Part shown: in pieces, positions 1 to 8,932 of the stretch | Position numbering within the stretch: the first letter of the stretch is position 1 | Layout: every line of letters starts with the position of its first letter | Assembly (NCBI RefSeq): GCF_009938225.1 | Contig: NZ_AP019658.1 | Coordinates: 868,001 to 932,000, forward strand | DNA length: 64,000 nucleotides | Direction of reading: 5' to 3' | Source: Vibrio ponticus | GTDB lineage: Bacteria; Pseudomonadota; Gammaproteobacteria; Enterobacterales; Vibrionaceae | Made by a program: the position numbers and the translations under genes | The notes under the pieces: generated by a model | What the model saw: the letters and a program-made list of their open reading frames with translations, nothing else | What the model was told of the DNA's origin: nothing | Database searches by the model: none

Positions 1-357
1 TGTGATTTTATTAAAGCTATTGGTGCTTGCTTCCGCTTGACAGCCAAGGTATGGAATACCAGAAAGCTCTAACATCGATTGAATATCACCGGTTTCACCA
101 GGGAAACCGTGAATGCAAGGGATAACAAAGTCGATATGTAGGCTTTTGCCGGCAAAGTTTAGTTGACCTGAATTGGTATCAAGCAGTGCAAGATCCCCTT
201 GCTCGGTAAACCAGCCGTCTTTCTTCATCTCTACACGGATTACATCAAACTCTGGAGTCAGCTCCAGTTGTGACTGTAGATAATTGGCAGAAACTAACGA
301 AACCTCGTGCTCAGAGGAGCCGCCGCCACAAAGAAGAAGAATGGATGTTTTGTTCAT
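1..357 (-). CDS. ddl: D-alanine--D-alanine ligase, N-terminal part (cut by window edge)
   Basis: The reverse strand from the ATG at 357 reads MNKTSILLLCGGGSSEHEVS and stays open for 119 codons to the window edge. The GGGSSEHEVS glycine-rich start is the N-terminal signature of Ddl enzymes, followed by the HGFPGETGDIQSML segment (about residues 85-98) that matches the conserved HGxxGEDG(x)hQ region of the family. Ddl is a cytoplasmic ATP-grasp ligase that joins two D-alanines for the peptidoglycan stem peptide. Only about one third of the usual 300-340 residues is visible; the ATP-grasp catalytic core lies outside the window. The HGFPGE variant resembles the larger gammaproteobacterial Ddl forms. 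Identification is firm, completeness cannot be judged. Confidence 0.9.
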   Translation of the reverse strand, partial: MNKTSILLLCGGGSSEHEVSLVSANYLQSQLELTPEFDVIRVEMKKDGWFTEQGDLALLDTNSGQLNFAGKSLHIDFVIPCIHGFPGETGDIQSMLELSGIPYLGCQAEASTNSFNKIT

Positions 358-484
358 TTAAAATCTTTCCGTGATGCTTTCAAAGCTAGTGAGTCGCTAT
401 GATAATAAAATCGCAACCAAGTTACACTTGAAATGCGTGGATTTATCAGTGCTCTGACATTGATAGCTGAAAAAACAGACATTA

Positions 485-508
485 AAAAAGGGGCTAAGCC
501 CCTTTCGA
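485..508 (-). terminator. Rho-independent terminator of the SPOR lipoprotein gene
   Basis: On the minus strand an AAAGGGGCT / AGCCCCTTT hairpin is followed by a run of T residues directly downstream of the stop codon at 511. Confidence 0.8.
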
Positions 509-510
509 AA

Positions 511-1020
511 TTAGTTCAACTTGTTGAGAGTTGGGTATGGTGAGTTTTTGATTGCGTCAATGCTCTTAACAAAAGGCTTTAATGACTTGAACTCATTTGG
601 TAGTCGGCTAATCGCTTGTTTCGCGTCTGCTTGTGTAGCGTAGTCACCAAACAGGACTGTGTACCACTTAGTGCCATTGACTACTTTATAGTTTTCCCAC
701 ACAGGTTGACCATTGTTTGGCAAGTTACGCGCAAAGTGATCGACTTTGTTTTGTGAACCGACTGCGACTACCTGAATCGTATAACCGTAACGAGCAACTT
801 GAGAGTTTTGTTGCTTATCAGACGGCGGAACGATAGTAACCGCTGGTGTGGTTACCACTTCTTCAACTACGGTTTCAGTTACGGTTTCAGTCACAGGTTG
901 TTCAACTTGTGCAACTTTGTAGTCTTCACGGTAACTTTCTGAACTCACGTCTGTCGTGTACTGGCTAGAGACACAAGCAGACAGTAAAACAGATAAACCA
1001 ACGATTGCTATTTTTTTCAT
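511..1020 (-). CDS. SPOR-domain lipoprotein
   Basis: A 169-residue protein with a lipoprotein signal peptide: MKKIAIVGLSVLLSAC puts the lipobox cysteine at residue 16. Residues 20-75 are a low-complexity Thr/Val/Glu-rich linker. Residues from about 78 to 155 (YGYTIQVVAVGSQNKVDHFA ... KWYTVLFGDYATQADAKQAI) match the SPOR fold, which binds denuded septal peptidoglycan. The expected location is the periplasmic face of a membrane, anchored by the lipid, with a role near the division site inferred from the SPOR domain only. It is a single gene with its own terminator, divergent from patZ. The exact ligand and partner are not visible. It is short compared with DamX or FtsN and is not either of them. 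Confidence 0.85.
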   Translation of the reverse strand: MKKIAIVGLSVLLSACVSSQYTTDVSSESYREDYKVAQVEQPVTETVTETVVEEVVTTPAVTIVPPSDKQQNSQVARYGYTIQVVAVGSQNKVDHFARNLPNNGQPVWENYKVVNGTKWYTVLFGDYATQADAKQAISRLPNEFKSLKPFVKSIDAIKNSPYPTLNKLN

Positions 1021-1235
1021 GGATTCTTTAAGCCCTAGATATAAATTACATTAAATCATGCCGTTAGAACGCGGCATAATCAAGCTAACATCAGCATTAT
1101 ATTATGAGACTCTGTGACTTGTAACACAAAGTAATCATAGGTTTAGGTGATCTGATTAAAACTCCATCAAAAATCCCCATCTCGGCTATTTTTCTCCGTT
1201 AAGATATAGTAACGAACAAGTTAGGAAGATGATTT

Positions 1236-3923
1236 ATGAGCAATCTTAACCACCTGTTGAAACCCAGCTCTATCGCCGTGATCGGTGCATCCACCCAACC
1301 AATGCGTGCTGGTAACATTGTTATGAAGAACTTGTTATTGGGCGGGTTTGAGGGTGCGATTATGCCAGTCACCCCTCGGTACAAATCTGTTTCAGGCGTG
1401 CTGGCTTACCGAGATATCGATTCACTTCCTATCATTCCTGATGTTGCGATTCTCTGTACTCACGCTAGCCGCAACGTGTCGTTGTTTATGCAATTGGCGG
1501 AAAAAGGCGTTAAATCAGTGATTGTGCTTTCTGCTGATATGCATGAATCGACGGCTTCTGGCGAAACTATTCAAGAGTTATGCGTCGCGATTGCGCGTTC
1601 GGTCGGGATGCGAGTTCTTGGTCCCAATAGCCTTGGTATTATCTTGCCGTGGCTCAAATTTAACGCATCTTTCTCACCAGTTAGCGCGCAACCGGGAAAA
1701 ATCGCCTTTATCTCTCAATCAGCGGCGATGTGTACTACTATCCTCGACTGGGCAAATGATAAGAACATCGGTTTTTCTGCCTTTGTTTCTTTGGGTAACG
1801 CGGTCGATATTGATTTCGCTGATCTGCTTGATTACTTGAGTACCGATACTCACACCGAAGCGATTCTTCTGTACGTTGACTCAATTAAAGACGCACGACG
1901 ATTTATGTCCGCCGCTCGCGGTGCTTCCCGTAATAGAAGAATATTGGTACTCAAAGGTGGTAAGACTGTAGAAGGTAGAAAAGCTGCCCAAGCACACACA
2001 GGTGGTAGCGACACGTTAGATATTATTTATGATTCAGCGATACGTCGTACAGGGATGCTGCGCGTGCAAAATTCTCATGAATTGTTTGCGGCGGTAGAGA
2101 CACTGACCCATTCTGTGCCATTGCGTGGAGAGAGGCTGGCAATTATCACCAATGGTGGTGGTCCAGCAATCATGGCAGTCGATACGCTACTCGACCGAGG
2201 CGGTAAGTTAGCAAAGTTAGATGAGTATACCTCTGGCAAGCTCGACAACGTATTACCAACCAGTTGGAGTCGCAGTAATCCCATTGATATGGTTGGCGAT
2301 GCGAGTGCGAAACGTTACGTCGATACACTCAATGCGCTTATGGACAGTGACTGCTGTGATGCTATTTTGATTATGCACAGCCCATCTGCCATTGCTCACT
2401 CCGAACAAACCGCCCAAGCCATTGTTGACGCCGTTAAAGCTCATCCCCGTCATAAGCGCTTTAATATTTTGACTAACTGGTCGGGTGAATTAACCGCTCG
2501 ACCGGCGCGAAATATCTTTACTCAAGCTGGTATCCCAACTTATCGAACGGCTGAGAGCGCGGTCGTCGCCTTCATGCACTTAGTCGAGTACAGACGCAAC
2601 CAAAAGCAACTGATGGAAACGCCAACTACGGCAGAACCGGTTCACGTCAATGAAGTGGAAAGTGCCAAACAGTGGCTAGCAACCCAATTAAAAGAGCAAG
2701 AGAGTGTTTCTTTAGATACGCACCAGATTGGTCCGTTTTTGAAATACTTTAATTTTCAAGTCTTACCAACGTGGATCGCCAGTGATGCCAGTGAAGCTGT
2801 TCATGTTGCTGGTGAGATTGGTTATCCCGTCGCGGTTAAATTACGCTCGCCTGATATTGCGCATAAATCGGACGTACAAGGGGTGATGCTTAATTTACGT
2901 AACAGCAATGAAGTCGCAAACGCCGCGCAGGCAATCCTCGATCGTACTCAACTCTCCTACCCGTCAGCCAATATTCATGGGTTGTTAGTACAAGGCATGG
3001 CAAAACTTGCCGGTGGTGAAGAGTTAAGAATTAAAGTTAAGTACGACGATACCTTTGGTCCGGTTATTTTACTCGGTCAAGGCGGTTCTGAATGGGACGA
3101 AAACATTGATGCCGCTTCCGCGTTACCACCACTCAACATGGCACTTGCCCGTTATTTGGTGGTTAGAGCGATAAAGAGTGGCAAAATAAGGCTGCAGAAG
3201 CTGCCGGAGCCAATCGATATTGATGGCTTATCGGAAGTACTGGTTAAAATCTCCCAGATTGTGGTGGATTGTCCTCAAGTGCATGAACTGGATATTCATC
3301 CAATATTGGCAAACGGCAGCAACTTCACAATTCTCGATGCCGATTTAACCTTGCGCCAATATGAAGGCGATGCTCAAAGACGATTGGCGATCCGTCCTTA
3401 TCCGGTTGAATATGAAGAGCACAGTAAACTCAAAGATGGTTCGAGTATCCTTCTGCGCCCAATTTTGCCTGAAGATGAGCCACTGCATGCTGACTTTATT
3501 CATGGTGTGTCTCGGGATGATCTCTATAAGCGGTTCTTCTCTGAGGTTGGAGAGTTTAACCATGAAGCACTCGCAAAATTAACCCAGATTGATTACGACC
3601 GAGAAATGGCATTTGTGGCAGTATCGAATGTCGGCAATCGACAAGAAATCATTGGCGTAAGTCGTGCTTTAATTAACCATGATAATAGTGATGCGGAGTT
3701 TGCAGTGCTGATTCGCTCCGATCTGAAAGGTAAAGGACTGGGTAAAATTCTAATGACAAAAGTCATCGATTATTGCCGCAACAAGGGAACGTTGAGAATG
3801 TCGGGTATGACCATGCCTAGTAATCGTGGCATGTTGATGCTTGCTCAAAGCCTTGGATTTAAAACTGAGATTCAATTTGAAGATGGCACAGCGGATATGG
3901 TGATGCCATTGCAGCAGCAATAG
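1236..3923 (+). CDS. patZ: Protein lysine acetyltransferase, acyl-CoA synthetase (NDP-forming)/GNAT fusion
   Basis: The 895-residue protein has the three-part order of PatZ/YfiQ. It starts with a CoA-binding Rossmann domain (SSIAVIGAS at about residues 11-19) and a succinyl-CoA-synthetase-like middle part with an AHTGGSDT segment. An ATP-grasp domain follows (about 490-710). The C-terminal GNAT domain spans about 735-890, with the acetyl-CoA pyrophosphate loop LKGKGLGK near residues 830-837. The length agrees with E. coli PatZ (about 886). Enzymes of this family acetylate protein lysines, classically acetyl-CoA synthetase, using acetyl-CoA, in the cytoplasm. The gene stands alone, divergent from the lipoprotein gene, and is followed by a strong inverted repeat. 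An AGGAAG sequence lies 7 bases before the ATG. An alternative of true ADP-forming acetate-CoA ligase is less likely because of the GNAT domain. Confidence 0.93.
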   Translation: MSNLNHLLKPSSIAVIGASTQPMRAGNIVMKNLLLGGFEGAIMPVTPRYKSVSGVLAYRDIDSLPIIPDVAILCTHASRNVSLFMQLAEKGVKSVIVLSADMHESTASGETIQELCVAIARSVGMRVLGPNSLGIILPWLKFNASFSPVSAQPGKIAFISQSAAMCTTILDWANDKNIGFSAFVSLGNAVDIDFADLLDYLSTDTHTEAILLYVDSIKDARRFMSAARGASRNRRILVLKGGKTVEGRKAAQAHTGGSDTLDIIYDSAIRRTGMLRVQNSHELFAAVETLTHSVPLRGERLAIITNGGGPAIMAVDTLLDRGGKLAKLDEYTSGKLDNVLPTSWSRSNPIDMVGDASAKRYVDTLNALMDSDCCDAILIMHSPSAIAHSEQTAQAIVDAVKAHPRHKRFNILTNWSGELTARPARNIFTQAGIPTYRTAESAVVAFMHLVEYRRNQKQLMETPTTAEPVHVNEVESAKQWLATQLKEQESVSLDTHQIGPFLKYFNFQVLPTWIASDASEAVHVAGEIGYPVAVKLRSPDIAHKSDVQGVMLNLRNSNEVANAAQAILDRTQLSYPSANIHGLLVQGMAKLAGGEELRIKVKYDDTFGPVILLGQGGSEWDENIDAASALPPLNMALARYLVVRAIKSGKIRLQKLPEPIDIDGLSEVLVKISQIVVDCPQVHELDIHPILANGSNFTILDADLTLRQYEGDAQRRLAIRPYPVEYEEHSKLKDGSSILLRPILPEDEPLHADFIHGVSRDDLYKRFFSEVGEFNHEALAKLTQIDYDREMAFVAVSNVGNRQEIIGVSRALINHDNSDAEFAVLIRSDLKGKGLGKILMTKVIDYCRNKGTLRMSGMTMPSNRGMLMLAQSLGFKTEIQFEDGTADMVMPLQQQ

Positions 3924-3932
3924 TTCGTATCA

Positions 3933-3962
3933 AGCTTTGAACCGTTTACGCGGTTCAAAGCT
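3933..3962. terminator. 12-bp perfect inverted repeat between convergent genes
   Basis: AGCTTTGAACCG and CGGTTCAAAGCT flank a 6-base loop between the convergent ends of patZ and the LysR gene. There is no long T run on either side, so it is probably a bidirectional terminator of the weaker kind. Confidence 0.6.
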
Positions 3963-3974
3963 AAAACTTCTTAA

Positions 3975-4862
3975 TTAGTCACTCTTCCAGTGCTTTTTAA
4001 GGTACTGAATACACCAAGACTTCGCCTCGCCAATTTGATTACGCTTCCATGCTAAGATTACATCAATAGTCGCAATGTCAGTTCCTGCAATTTGTTTAAG
4101 CTTACCTTGCTCGATCAGAGGCTTGGCGATTGAGGTTGGTAATGTGCCGATACCCAACTCTGCGATGAGTGCATCAACCTTAGCAGCAAGGTTTGTCACG
4201 GTTAGCCTTGGTTGTCTTTGCAACACATTTACCGACAATGCCGGTTGCTCTCTAGCGGTATCGGCAATCGCAATCACTCGGTATTTTTCGCGCGCTTCAT
4301 CATTAAACTCGCCTGCTCGGCGATGCACGTAGTGGTTGGTTGCAGCGACCCACATCATCGACATAGAGCCAATGGTTTCTGACTTTACATCCAACGGCAA
4401 GGTATCAAGTTTAGGGCAAACTAATAGATCGGCTCTACCCGACTCTAGTGCCTCCCAGCAGCCGGCTAAAATTTCTTCTTGAAGCCGAACTCGGGTACTG
4501 CTGACGTTACCCAACGCTTCTACCATCGGGAAAAAGTTTTTCAGCTGCACAATGCCATCAAAGGCGATGGTGATATCCAGTTCCCAACCATTGGCTAACA
4601 CGCTAGCGTCGTTGACCAATTTTTCAGTAGCAGTTAACAGCACACGTCCGCGCTCAAGGATCAGTTTACCTGCTTCAGTGAAAACCGCTTTGTGACCAGA
4701 GCGGTCAAAGATGGTGATATCGAGGTCTTGTTCTAGTTTTTGAATTTGGTAGCTCAGTGATGAAGGCGCACGATCGAGTTCATTGGCTGCTGCTGCGAAA
4801 CTGCCGCGTCGATCAATTGCATCAAGAATATGTAGAGCTTCTAACGTGATGGGACTTTGCAA
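3975..4862 (-). CDS. yhaJ: LysR-family regulator, YhaJ-like
   Basis: A 295-residue LysR regulator. The N-terminal winged helix covers residues 5-65 (LEALHILDAIDRRGSFAAAA, then SSLSYQIQKLEQDL). The effector-binding domain follows from about residue 90. Two stretches match E. coli YhaJ closely as remembered: FDRSGHKAVFTEAGKLILER and the C-terminal WKRNQIGEAKSWC. YhaJ of E. coli is known to respond to aromatic compounds and to control yqjF and virulence genes; whether that holds here is unknown. The gene is transcribed away from the 25-residue peptide gene and toward patZ, and no divergent target gene lies next to it, so the regulon cannot be read from context. Confidence 0.85.
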   Translation of the reverse strand: MQSPITLEALHILDAIDRRGSFAAAANELDRAPSSLSYQIQKLEQDLDITIFDRSGHKAVFTEAGKLILERGRVLLTATEKLVNDASVLANGWELDITIAFDGIVQLKNFFPMVEALGNVSSTRVRLQEEILAGCWEALESGRADLLVCPKLDTLPLDVKSETIGSMSMMWVAATNHYVHRRAGEFNDEAREKYRVIAIADTAREQPALSVNVLQRQPRLTVTNLAAKVDALIAELGIGTLPTSIAKPLIEQGKLKQIAGTDIATIDVILAWKRNQIGEAKSWCIQYLKKHWKSD

Positions 4863-4966
4863 AGCGACTTCCTGTATCTTATTAATATAATGCCGCTGTT
4901 ACATTAGCACCATCTTAGTAATGATCAAGTTACCTGCGGTGGTTTCGTTGCTCCTAAAAACGACAA

Positions 4967-4992
4967 AAGCCAGCTAAGTGCCGGCTCTTCTG
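4967..4992 (-). terminator. Terminator downstream of the 25-residue peptide gene
   Basis: On the minus strand GAGCCGGC / GCTGGCTTTT forms a short hairpin, followed by GTCGTTTTT. It sits 45 bases after the stop codon at 5037. Confidence 0.6.
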
Positions 4993-5036
4993 TCATATCA
5001 TTCAGAAAAGTATATAAAAGTGTGTTGAATGATTGA

Positions 5037-5114
5037 TTACTTAGACTCTGCCATCTCTTTCTTAACCATGATAGCTGCTGCTGCGATGAAAGCGATGATA
5101 AGACCTAGTTCCAT
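5037..5114 (-). CDS. 25-residue predicted membrane peptide
   Basis: Reading the minus strand gives MELGLIIAFIAAAAIMVKKE followed by MAESK and a stop. An AGGGG Shine-Dalgarno lies 6 bases upstream of the ATG and a terminator follows, so the ORF has all the parts of a real monocistronic gene. Residues 3-17 are a single hydrophobic helix; the tail is charged (KKEMAESK). This is the usual plan of bacterial single-pass small proteins that bind larger membrane complexes. No family was recognised and no function is claimed. It is too short for ordinary ORF calling. Confidence 0.65.
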   Translation of the reverse strand: MELGLIIAFIAAAAIMVKKEMAESK

Positions 5115-5309
5115 GATTTACCCCTATTGGACAAAATTTGCGGTTCAAAATTAGTAAAATTCCCGAATAGTTTATCAGTTTTTTCCGAAGAATAAATCCC
5201 TGCGCCAAGTCATTATGAATTTTGTGAGTTATGCTGCATTAATAAAGGAATGGTTGGTAAATTTACATTTAAGTCAATCAACCAACCATCGACAGCGAAT
5301 CAATTGGAA

Positions 5310-5561
5310 CTATTTACTGGTAACTTTACCGCCAATTATCTTGTATGCAGGCGTACCACGTACCAGGGTGTCACGAGCGAACTCTTTTTCACAGTTGGGA
5401 CAAAAACAGGGTTTAGTTGTGAAATCTTCTACAATTCGTTCTTTGAAACATTTCACTAATGAGCCTTTGCCGCCTTTTCGATACTTAAACAGCTTAAATT
5501 TACAGTTAGCGCAGAAAACATCGACAGTTTTGCTCGGTTGTCTCTTGTTCGGTTTTGCCAC
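5310..5561 (-). CDS. Small zinc-ribbon protein, unknown function
   Basis: An 83-residue basic protein with two Cys pairs, CANC (residues 17-20) and CPNC (about 54-57), which together can form a zinc ribbon. The spacing of about 33 residues between the pairs is filled with Lys-rich sequence (KFKLFKYRKGGKGSLVKCFK). A fifth and sixth Cys (in KCFK and KPCF) lie between the pairs. It starts 3 bases after the stop of the SgrR-like gene (5565) on the same strand, so it is very probably co-transcribed. No named family was recognised; binding of nucleic acid is possible but not shown. Confidence 0.75.
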   Translation of the reverse strand: MAKPNKRQPSKTVDVFCANCKFKLFKYRKGGKGSLVKCFKERIVEDFTTKPCFCPNCEKEFARDTLVRGTPAYKIIGGKVTSK

Positions 5562-5564
5562 GCT

Positions 5565-7259
5565 TTACCCCTCACCGACCGGCTTAATCCATACCTGGCT
5601 GAAATCAAACCATCCGAGTGCATTGCATTTAGCATTCTGCAATGAGCCACACTGATCTTTACTTACCCCTAACCAACAGTGAAACATCGGTACAAGTTGC
5701 TGGGTGTGAGCCAAGCCTTTACCAATTTCATGCGCTGGAAATCCGTGGCTTTCTTGACTTTGCCAACGGGTAATCACTTCTGACCATGTTTCAAAGTCTT
5801 CACTGCGGCTCATTTTCTCAATATCACTGTAATCCAGTAGCCAGCCCGCGATGGCGTCGTCACGGTGGTTAGCGATGCTCATAGGTTTGACCCAAATATC
5901 GATATCTTGAATATTTGGCATCTCCATATCATAGGTATGAAGTTGGACCTCTAGCCCATCTTGTTTGAGCAAATGTTCCAATGCTTTCGCCAGCGATGGG
6001 AACATAGGATGCTTAGCATGATAGGCGATGTTGACCTTGCGGTAACTCGGCGGTGTGGTATAAGCAGTTTGGCGCGTATGATGATACCAACCAGGCTTTA
6101 ATCCATGAGCAGGTAATGCACCCAACTCGACGATCTTATCTTGCGGTAGTTGGTGAAATACGTTGAGCGACGAAAGACGCTGACTGAAATAGGCAGCCCA
6201 CTCATCTGACTTAGCCAGACCATCGCGTCGGTTTAACAGTAAGTATGTACAGCCAGGGTCAAGCTCGACCTCATCGTTGACCACCGCAGCCTGTGGCGCA
6301 ATCGGTTTCGATAAGCTCGGAAAGACCATCGAGGAGTGAACATCATCAATCACCCACACTTCCACACTATCGATTAGCGGTCTAAATCCAAAGTAACCAT
6401 CAAACGCCTGCAAGACTAATCGCTTCTCATCATTTTGCGCGACTTTATACGGTCCAGTACCGATTGGAAACTGATCGTATTCTTCACTGCGACTGGTTGC
6501 TGGCAGCAATACCTTGGCGCAAGACTCGGCAAGCAAAATAGGAAAATGGAAATCATCGCGGCAAAGGTGAATATCAATAACGTTTTTCTGAGTCGCGGTT
6601 ATTTCTTCTATATGGGCAAACAACCTGCGTGTACGCAGCCCTCTTAAACTCTCTATAATTGCGTCAGATGTGAGTAGGTCACCATTGTGGAAACGCACCG
6701 CCGGTCGAATGTAGAAGCGCCAATGTCGCGCCGTGATCATTTCCCAAGTATGGGCGAGATCTGGCTTAAGCTCTTCGTTTTCATCCAGTTTGGTTAAGCC
6801 ACTAAAGATTTGTCGAACTATATGACGCTCAGAGCGGCGAATGTTCTTGAGTGGATTAAGTGCCAATAATGGTCGGTAGTAAGGCAAACGAACGACTTGG
6901 CGACCTTCTTGCTGCTGAACGCCAAGGTAACTTTCAACTACTTGCGCCAATTTAGCTGGATCTTGATCCAAGACTTTGAGTGCGTGTCCGACTTTACCTT
7001 CTTCTAAATAGCGTCTGGCAAGGTTCTCACTCACATCGGAACGACTGCGACGGAAATTGAGTTGGGAAAGTTTGCCTCGCCCTGGCGAAGGATGCCATTC
7101 AATCCAACCTTCCTCTTCCATTTTGTTGAGGACAATACGCGCGTTTCGGCGGGTACAACAAAGGATGTCCGTAATTTCTTCGAGTTGAACACCACAATCC
7201 GTGCCATCGTAATGCTCGAATAAGGTTTCAAACTGAACTCTAAGGCGGGGGCTACTCAT
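5565..7259 (-). CDS. sgrR: SgrR-family regulator: HTH plus solute-binding-protein domain
   Basis: A 564-residue protein. Residues 1-105 are an N-terminal winged-helix region of SgrR_N type (EEITDILCCTRRNARIVLNK). They are followed by a long periplasmic-oligopeptide-binding-like domain (SBP_bac_5) lacking a signal peptide, for example RFYIRPAVRFHNGDLLTSDA near residues 180-200 and FPIGTGPYKV near 265. The family regulates genes in response to a small ligand bound by the SBP-like domain; E. coli SgrR senses glucose-phosphate stress and activates sgrS. No sgrS-like RNA was seen next to it, and Vibrio genomes carry several SgrR-like paralogues, so the symbol marks the family rather than a proven orthologue. 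It lies in a minus-strand run with the thioesterase and two small genes. Confidence 0.85.
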   Translation of the reverse strand: MSSPRLRVQFETLFEHYDGTDCGVQLEEITDILCCTRRNARIVLNKMEEEGWIEWHPSPGRGKLSQLNFRRSRSDVSENLARRYLEEGKVGHALKVLDQDPAKLAQVVESYLGVQQQEGRQVVRLPYYRPLLALNPLKNIRRSERHIVRQIFSGLTKLDENEELKPDLAHTWEMITARHWRFYIRPAVRFHNGDLLTSDAIIESLRGLRTRRLFAHIEEITATQKNVIDIHLCRDDFHFPILLAESCAKVLLPATSRSEEYDQFPIGTGPYKVAQNDEKRLVLQAFDGYFGFRPLIDSVEVWVIDDVHSSMVFPSLSKPIAPQAAVVNDEVELDPGCTYLLLNRRDGLAKSDEWAAYFSQRLSSLNVFHQLPQDKIVELGALPAHGLKPGWYHHTRQTAYTTPPSYRKVNIAYHAKHPMFPSLAKALEHLLKQDGLEVQLHTYDMEMPNIQDIDIWVKPMSIANHRDDAIAGWLLDYSDIEKMSRSEDFETWSEVITRWQSQESHGFPAHEIGKGLAHTQQLVPMFHCWLGVSKDQCGSLQNAKCNALGWFDFSQVWIKPVGEG

Positions 7260-7326
7260 AAAGAGGAAAACTCACGTAATGAAATTACTGCTTATTTTCC
7301 TCATTTAATTTAAAACGATCAAGTGG

Positions 7327-7560
7327 TTACTGTATCGCGATACCAATTTGGTCAGAAAGTTGAACAAGTTGTTGTTCATTATCGAGTTTTATTGACCATT
7401 TTGCCTCACTGCAATTGACCGCAACCACATTCGCCCCTCGTCCAATCAATTGGACTGCATCAGTTTGTGCTTGTAATGTTAGCATTTGATCGCCGATGAT
7501 CTTAATCACGATTTCATGCGGTGTGGCGATGATCTTGCCGACTGAAAATTCAATTACCAT
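7327..7560 (-). CDS. Small conserved protein, possible DUF3389 family
   Basis: A 77-residue protein without signal peptide or membrane helix, predicted to be all-beta with a short C-terminal helix (EQQLVQLSDQIGI). It begins 15 bases after the thioesterase stop codon and is followed 67 bases later by the SgrR-like gene, so it fits a common transcript. The start MVIEFSVGKIIATP resembles a small Vibrio family I remember as DUF3389; this is not certain. Function unknown. Confidence 0.65.
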   Translation of the reverse strand: MVIEFSVGKIIATPHEIVIKIIGDQMLTLQAQTDAVQLIGRGANVVAVNCSEAKWSIKLDNEQQLVQLSDQIGIAIQ

Positions 7561-7575
7561 ATTAAATCTTACTAC

Positions 7576-8040
7576 TTATTGTTCACTTTGACTGGCTGTC
7601 ATCGGGTTGCTTCTCGACGCTCTATGCTTTTTTACCGCAATCGTTAAGCGACTCGTACAGACTAAGCGTTCACGCTCATCTGTCATGTTGATCTGCCAAA
7701 CTTGCGTTGAAACACCTAAATGAATGGGTGTCGCTTTACCCGTTACCACGCCTGATCGCATAGCGCGCACATGGTTTGCGTTAATGTCTAATCCAACACA
7801 ATAGGAATCCTCATCAACGCAAAAGTTAGCCGCGACAGAACCTAACGTCTCAGCTAACACCACTGAAGCACCGCCGTGCAGCATGCCTAATGGTTGATGG
7901 GTGAAGTGACACACTGGCATAGTGCCACAAATGTAGTCTTCACCAAGCTCGCTATACTTAATTTGTAGGTGTTCCATCATGGTGTTGCGTGAAGTTTGAT
8001 TGAGAAGCTCTAAATTAATGTCTCGTTTCCAAATACTCAT
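7576..8040 (-). CDS. menI: Hotdog-fold acyl-CoA thioesterase, MenI/YdiI type
   Basis: A hotdog thioesterase of the PaaI/YdiI group. The key segment QPLGMLHGGASVVLAETLGS (about residues 50-69) carries the HGG loop and the catalytic-glutamate helix. VGLDINANHVRAMRSG follows, as in YdiI/MenI. MenI hydrolyses 1,4-dihydroxy-2-naphthoyl-CoA in menaquinone synthesis; related members act on other acyl-CoAs. I chose the ATG at 8040 (MSIWKRDINLE) because a GGATA lies just before it and because E. coli YdiI begins MIWKR; an ATG two codons upstream at 8046 is the alternative. It is the first gene of a probable four-gene minus-strand transcript. Substrate identity is inferred from family similarity. Confidence 0.8.
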   Translation of the reverse strand: MSIWKRDINLELLNQTSRNTMMEHLQIKYSELGEDYICGTMPVCHFTHQPLGMLHGGASVVLAETLGSVAANFCVDEDSYCVGLDINANHVRAMRSGVVTGKATPIHLGVSTQVWQINMTDERERLVCTSRLTIAVKKHRASRSNPMTASQSEQ

Positions 8041-8123
8041 AAACATATCCGCTTGCGTAGGTTACTGATATTGTAACCTAATGTTATGATTAGCCAACAT
8101 AATGAATTTACATGGAGAGTGTT

Positions 8124-8912
8124 ATGTCGTGGTTTAAGTTAAGCGCACTCGCAATCGCCGCAAGTTTAACTGCTTGTAGCTCATCGCCCACTGGGCGTAA
8201 TCAATTACTGCTGTTTTCCGATAGTGATATGAGCAACTTGGGTGCTCAACCTTTTGAACAGATGAAGCAGCAGCAAAAAGTGAGTAACAACGTTAAATTG
8301 AACAACTATGTTCAATGTGTCGCGGATGCGGTAACGGCGCAAGTTCCAAAGCAACCCGAATTCGACAAGTGGGAAGTCGTAGTATTTGACAGCGAACAGG
8401 TGAACGCCTTTGCCCTTCCTGGCGGTAAAATTGGTGTTTATACCGGTTTGCTTAACGTTGCACAAAACCAAGATCAGTTAGCGACGGTCATTGGTCATGA
8501 AATTGCTCACGTGTTAGCTGACCACAGTAATGAACGCCTTTCTCAGTCTCAACTCGCCAATACCGGCTTGCAGCTCACCAGTGTTGCGCTTGGGGCGTCA
8601 GAGTACGCGCAATATCGCGAAGCAACCATGGCAGCCTTAGGTCTGGGTGTCCAAGTTGGCGTATTGCTCCCATACGGCAGAACCCAAGAGTCGGAAGCCG
8701 ATATTGTCGGTTTGGAATTGATGGCTCGTGCCGGGTTTGATCCGCGCCAAAGCATTGCGCTGTGGCAAAACATGGCGAAAGCGTCGAAAGGACAACAACC
8801 ACCAGAGTTGCTTTCTACTCACCCATCTCACGGTACCCGTATCCAAGATTTAACCGAAACCATGCGCAAACTGCCTAGCTACGGCGCAACAAAGCCGAAT
8901 TGTAAGGTATAA
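8124..8912 (+). CDS. M48-family metalloprotease lipoprotein
   Basis: A zinc metalloprotease lipoprotein of 262 residues. The signal peptide MSWFKLSALAIAASLTAC puts the lipobox Cys at residue 18. The zinc motif HEIAH sits at about residues 125-129, with the third ligand likely in EADIVGLELM about 60 residues later. The start at 8124 is preferred over the in-frame ATG at 8112 because GGAGAG at 8114-8119 is a good ribosome site and the signal peptide begins there. Family members (Oma1/LoiP/BepA-like) sit at the periplasmic side of the outer membrane and cut misfolded or membrane proteins. It has no TPR repeats, so it is not BepA. It converges on the M50 protease gene with a shared terminator. 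Confidence 0.87.
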   Translation: MSWFKLSALAIAASLTACSSSPTGRNQLLLFSDSDMSNLGAQPFEQMKQQQKVSNNVKLNNYVQCVADAVTAQVPKQPEFDKWEVVVFDSEQVNAFALPGGKIGVYTGLLNVAQNQDQLATVIGHEIAHVLADHSNERLSQSQLANTGLQLTSVALGASEYAQYREATMAALGLGVQVGVLLPYGRTQESEADIVGLELMARAGFDPRQSIALWQNMAKASKGQQPPELLSTHPSHGTRIQDLTETMRKLPSYGATKPNCKV

Positions 8913-8932
8913 AAGCAGTAAAGCCGGATAGC

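Noticed and set aside
5215..5655. 146-codon plus-strand ORF
   Set aside because: Antisense shadow of the zinc-ribbon and SgrR-like genes, which have clear family motifs.
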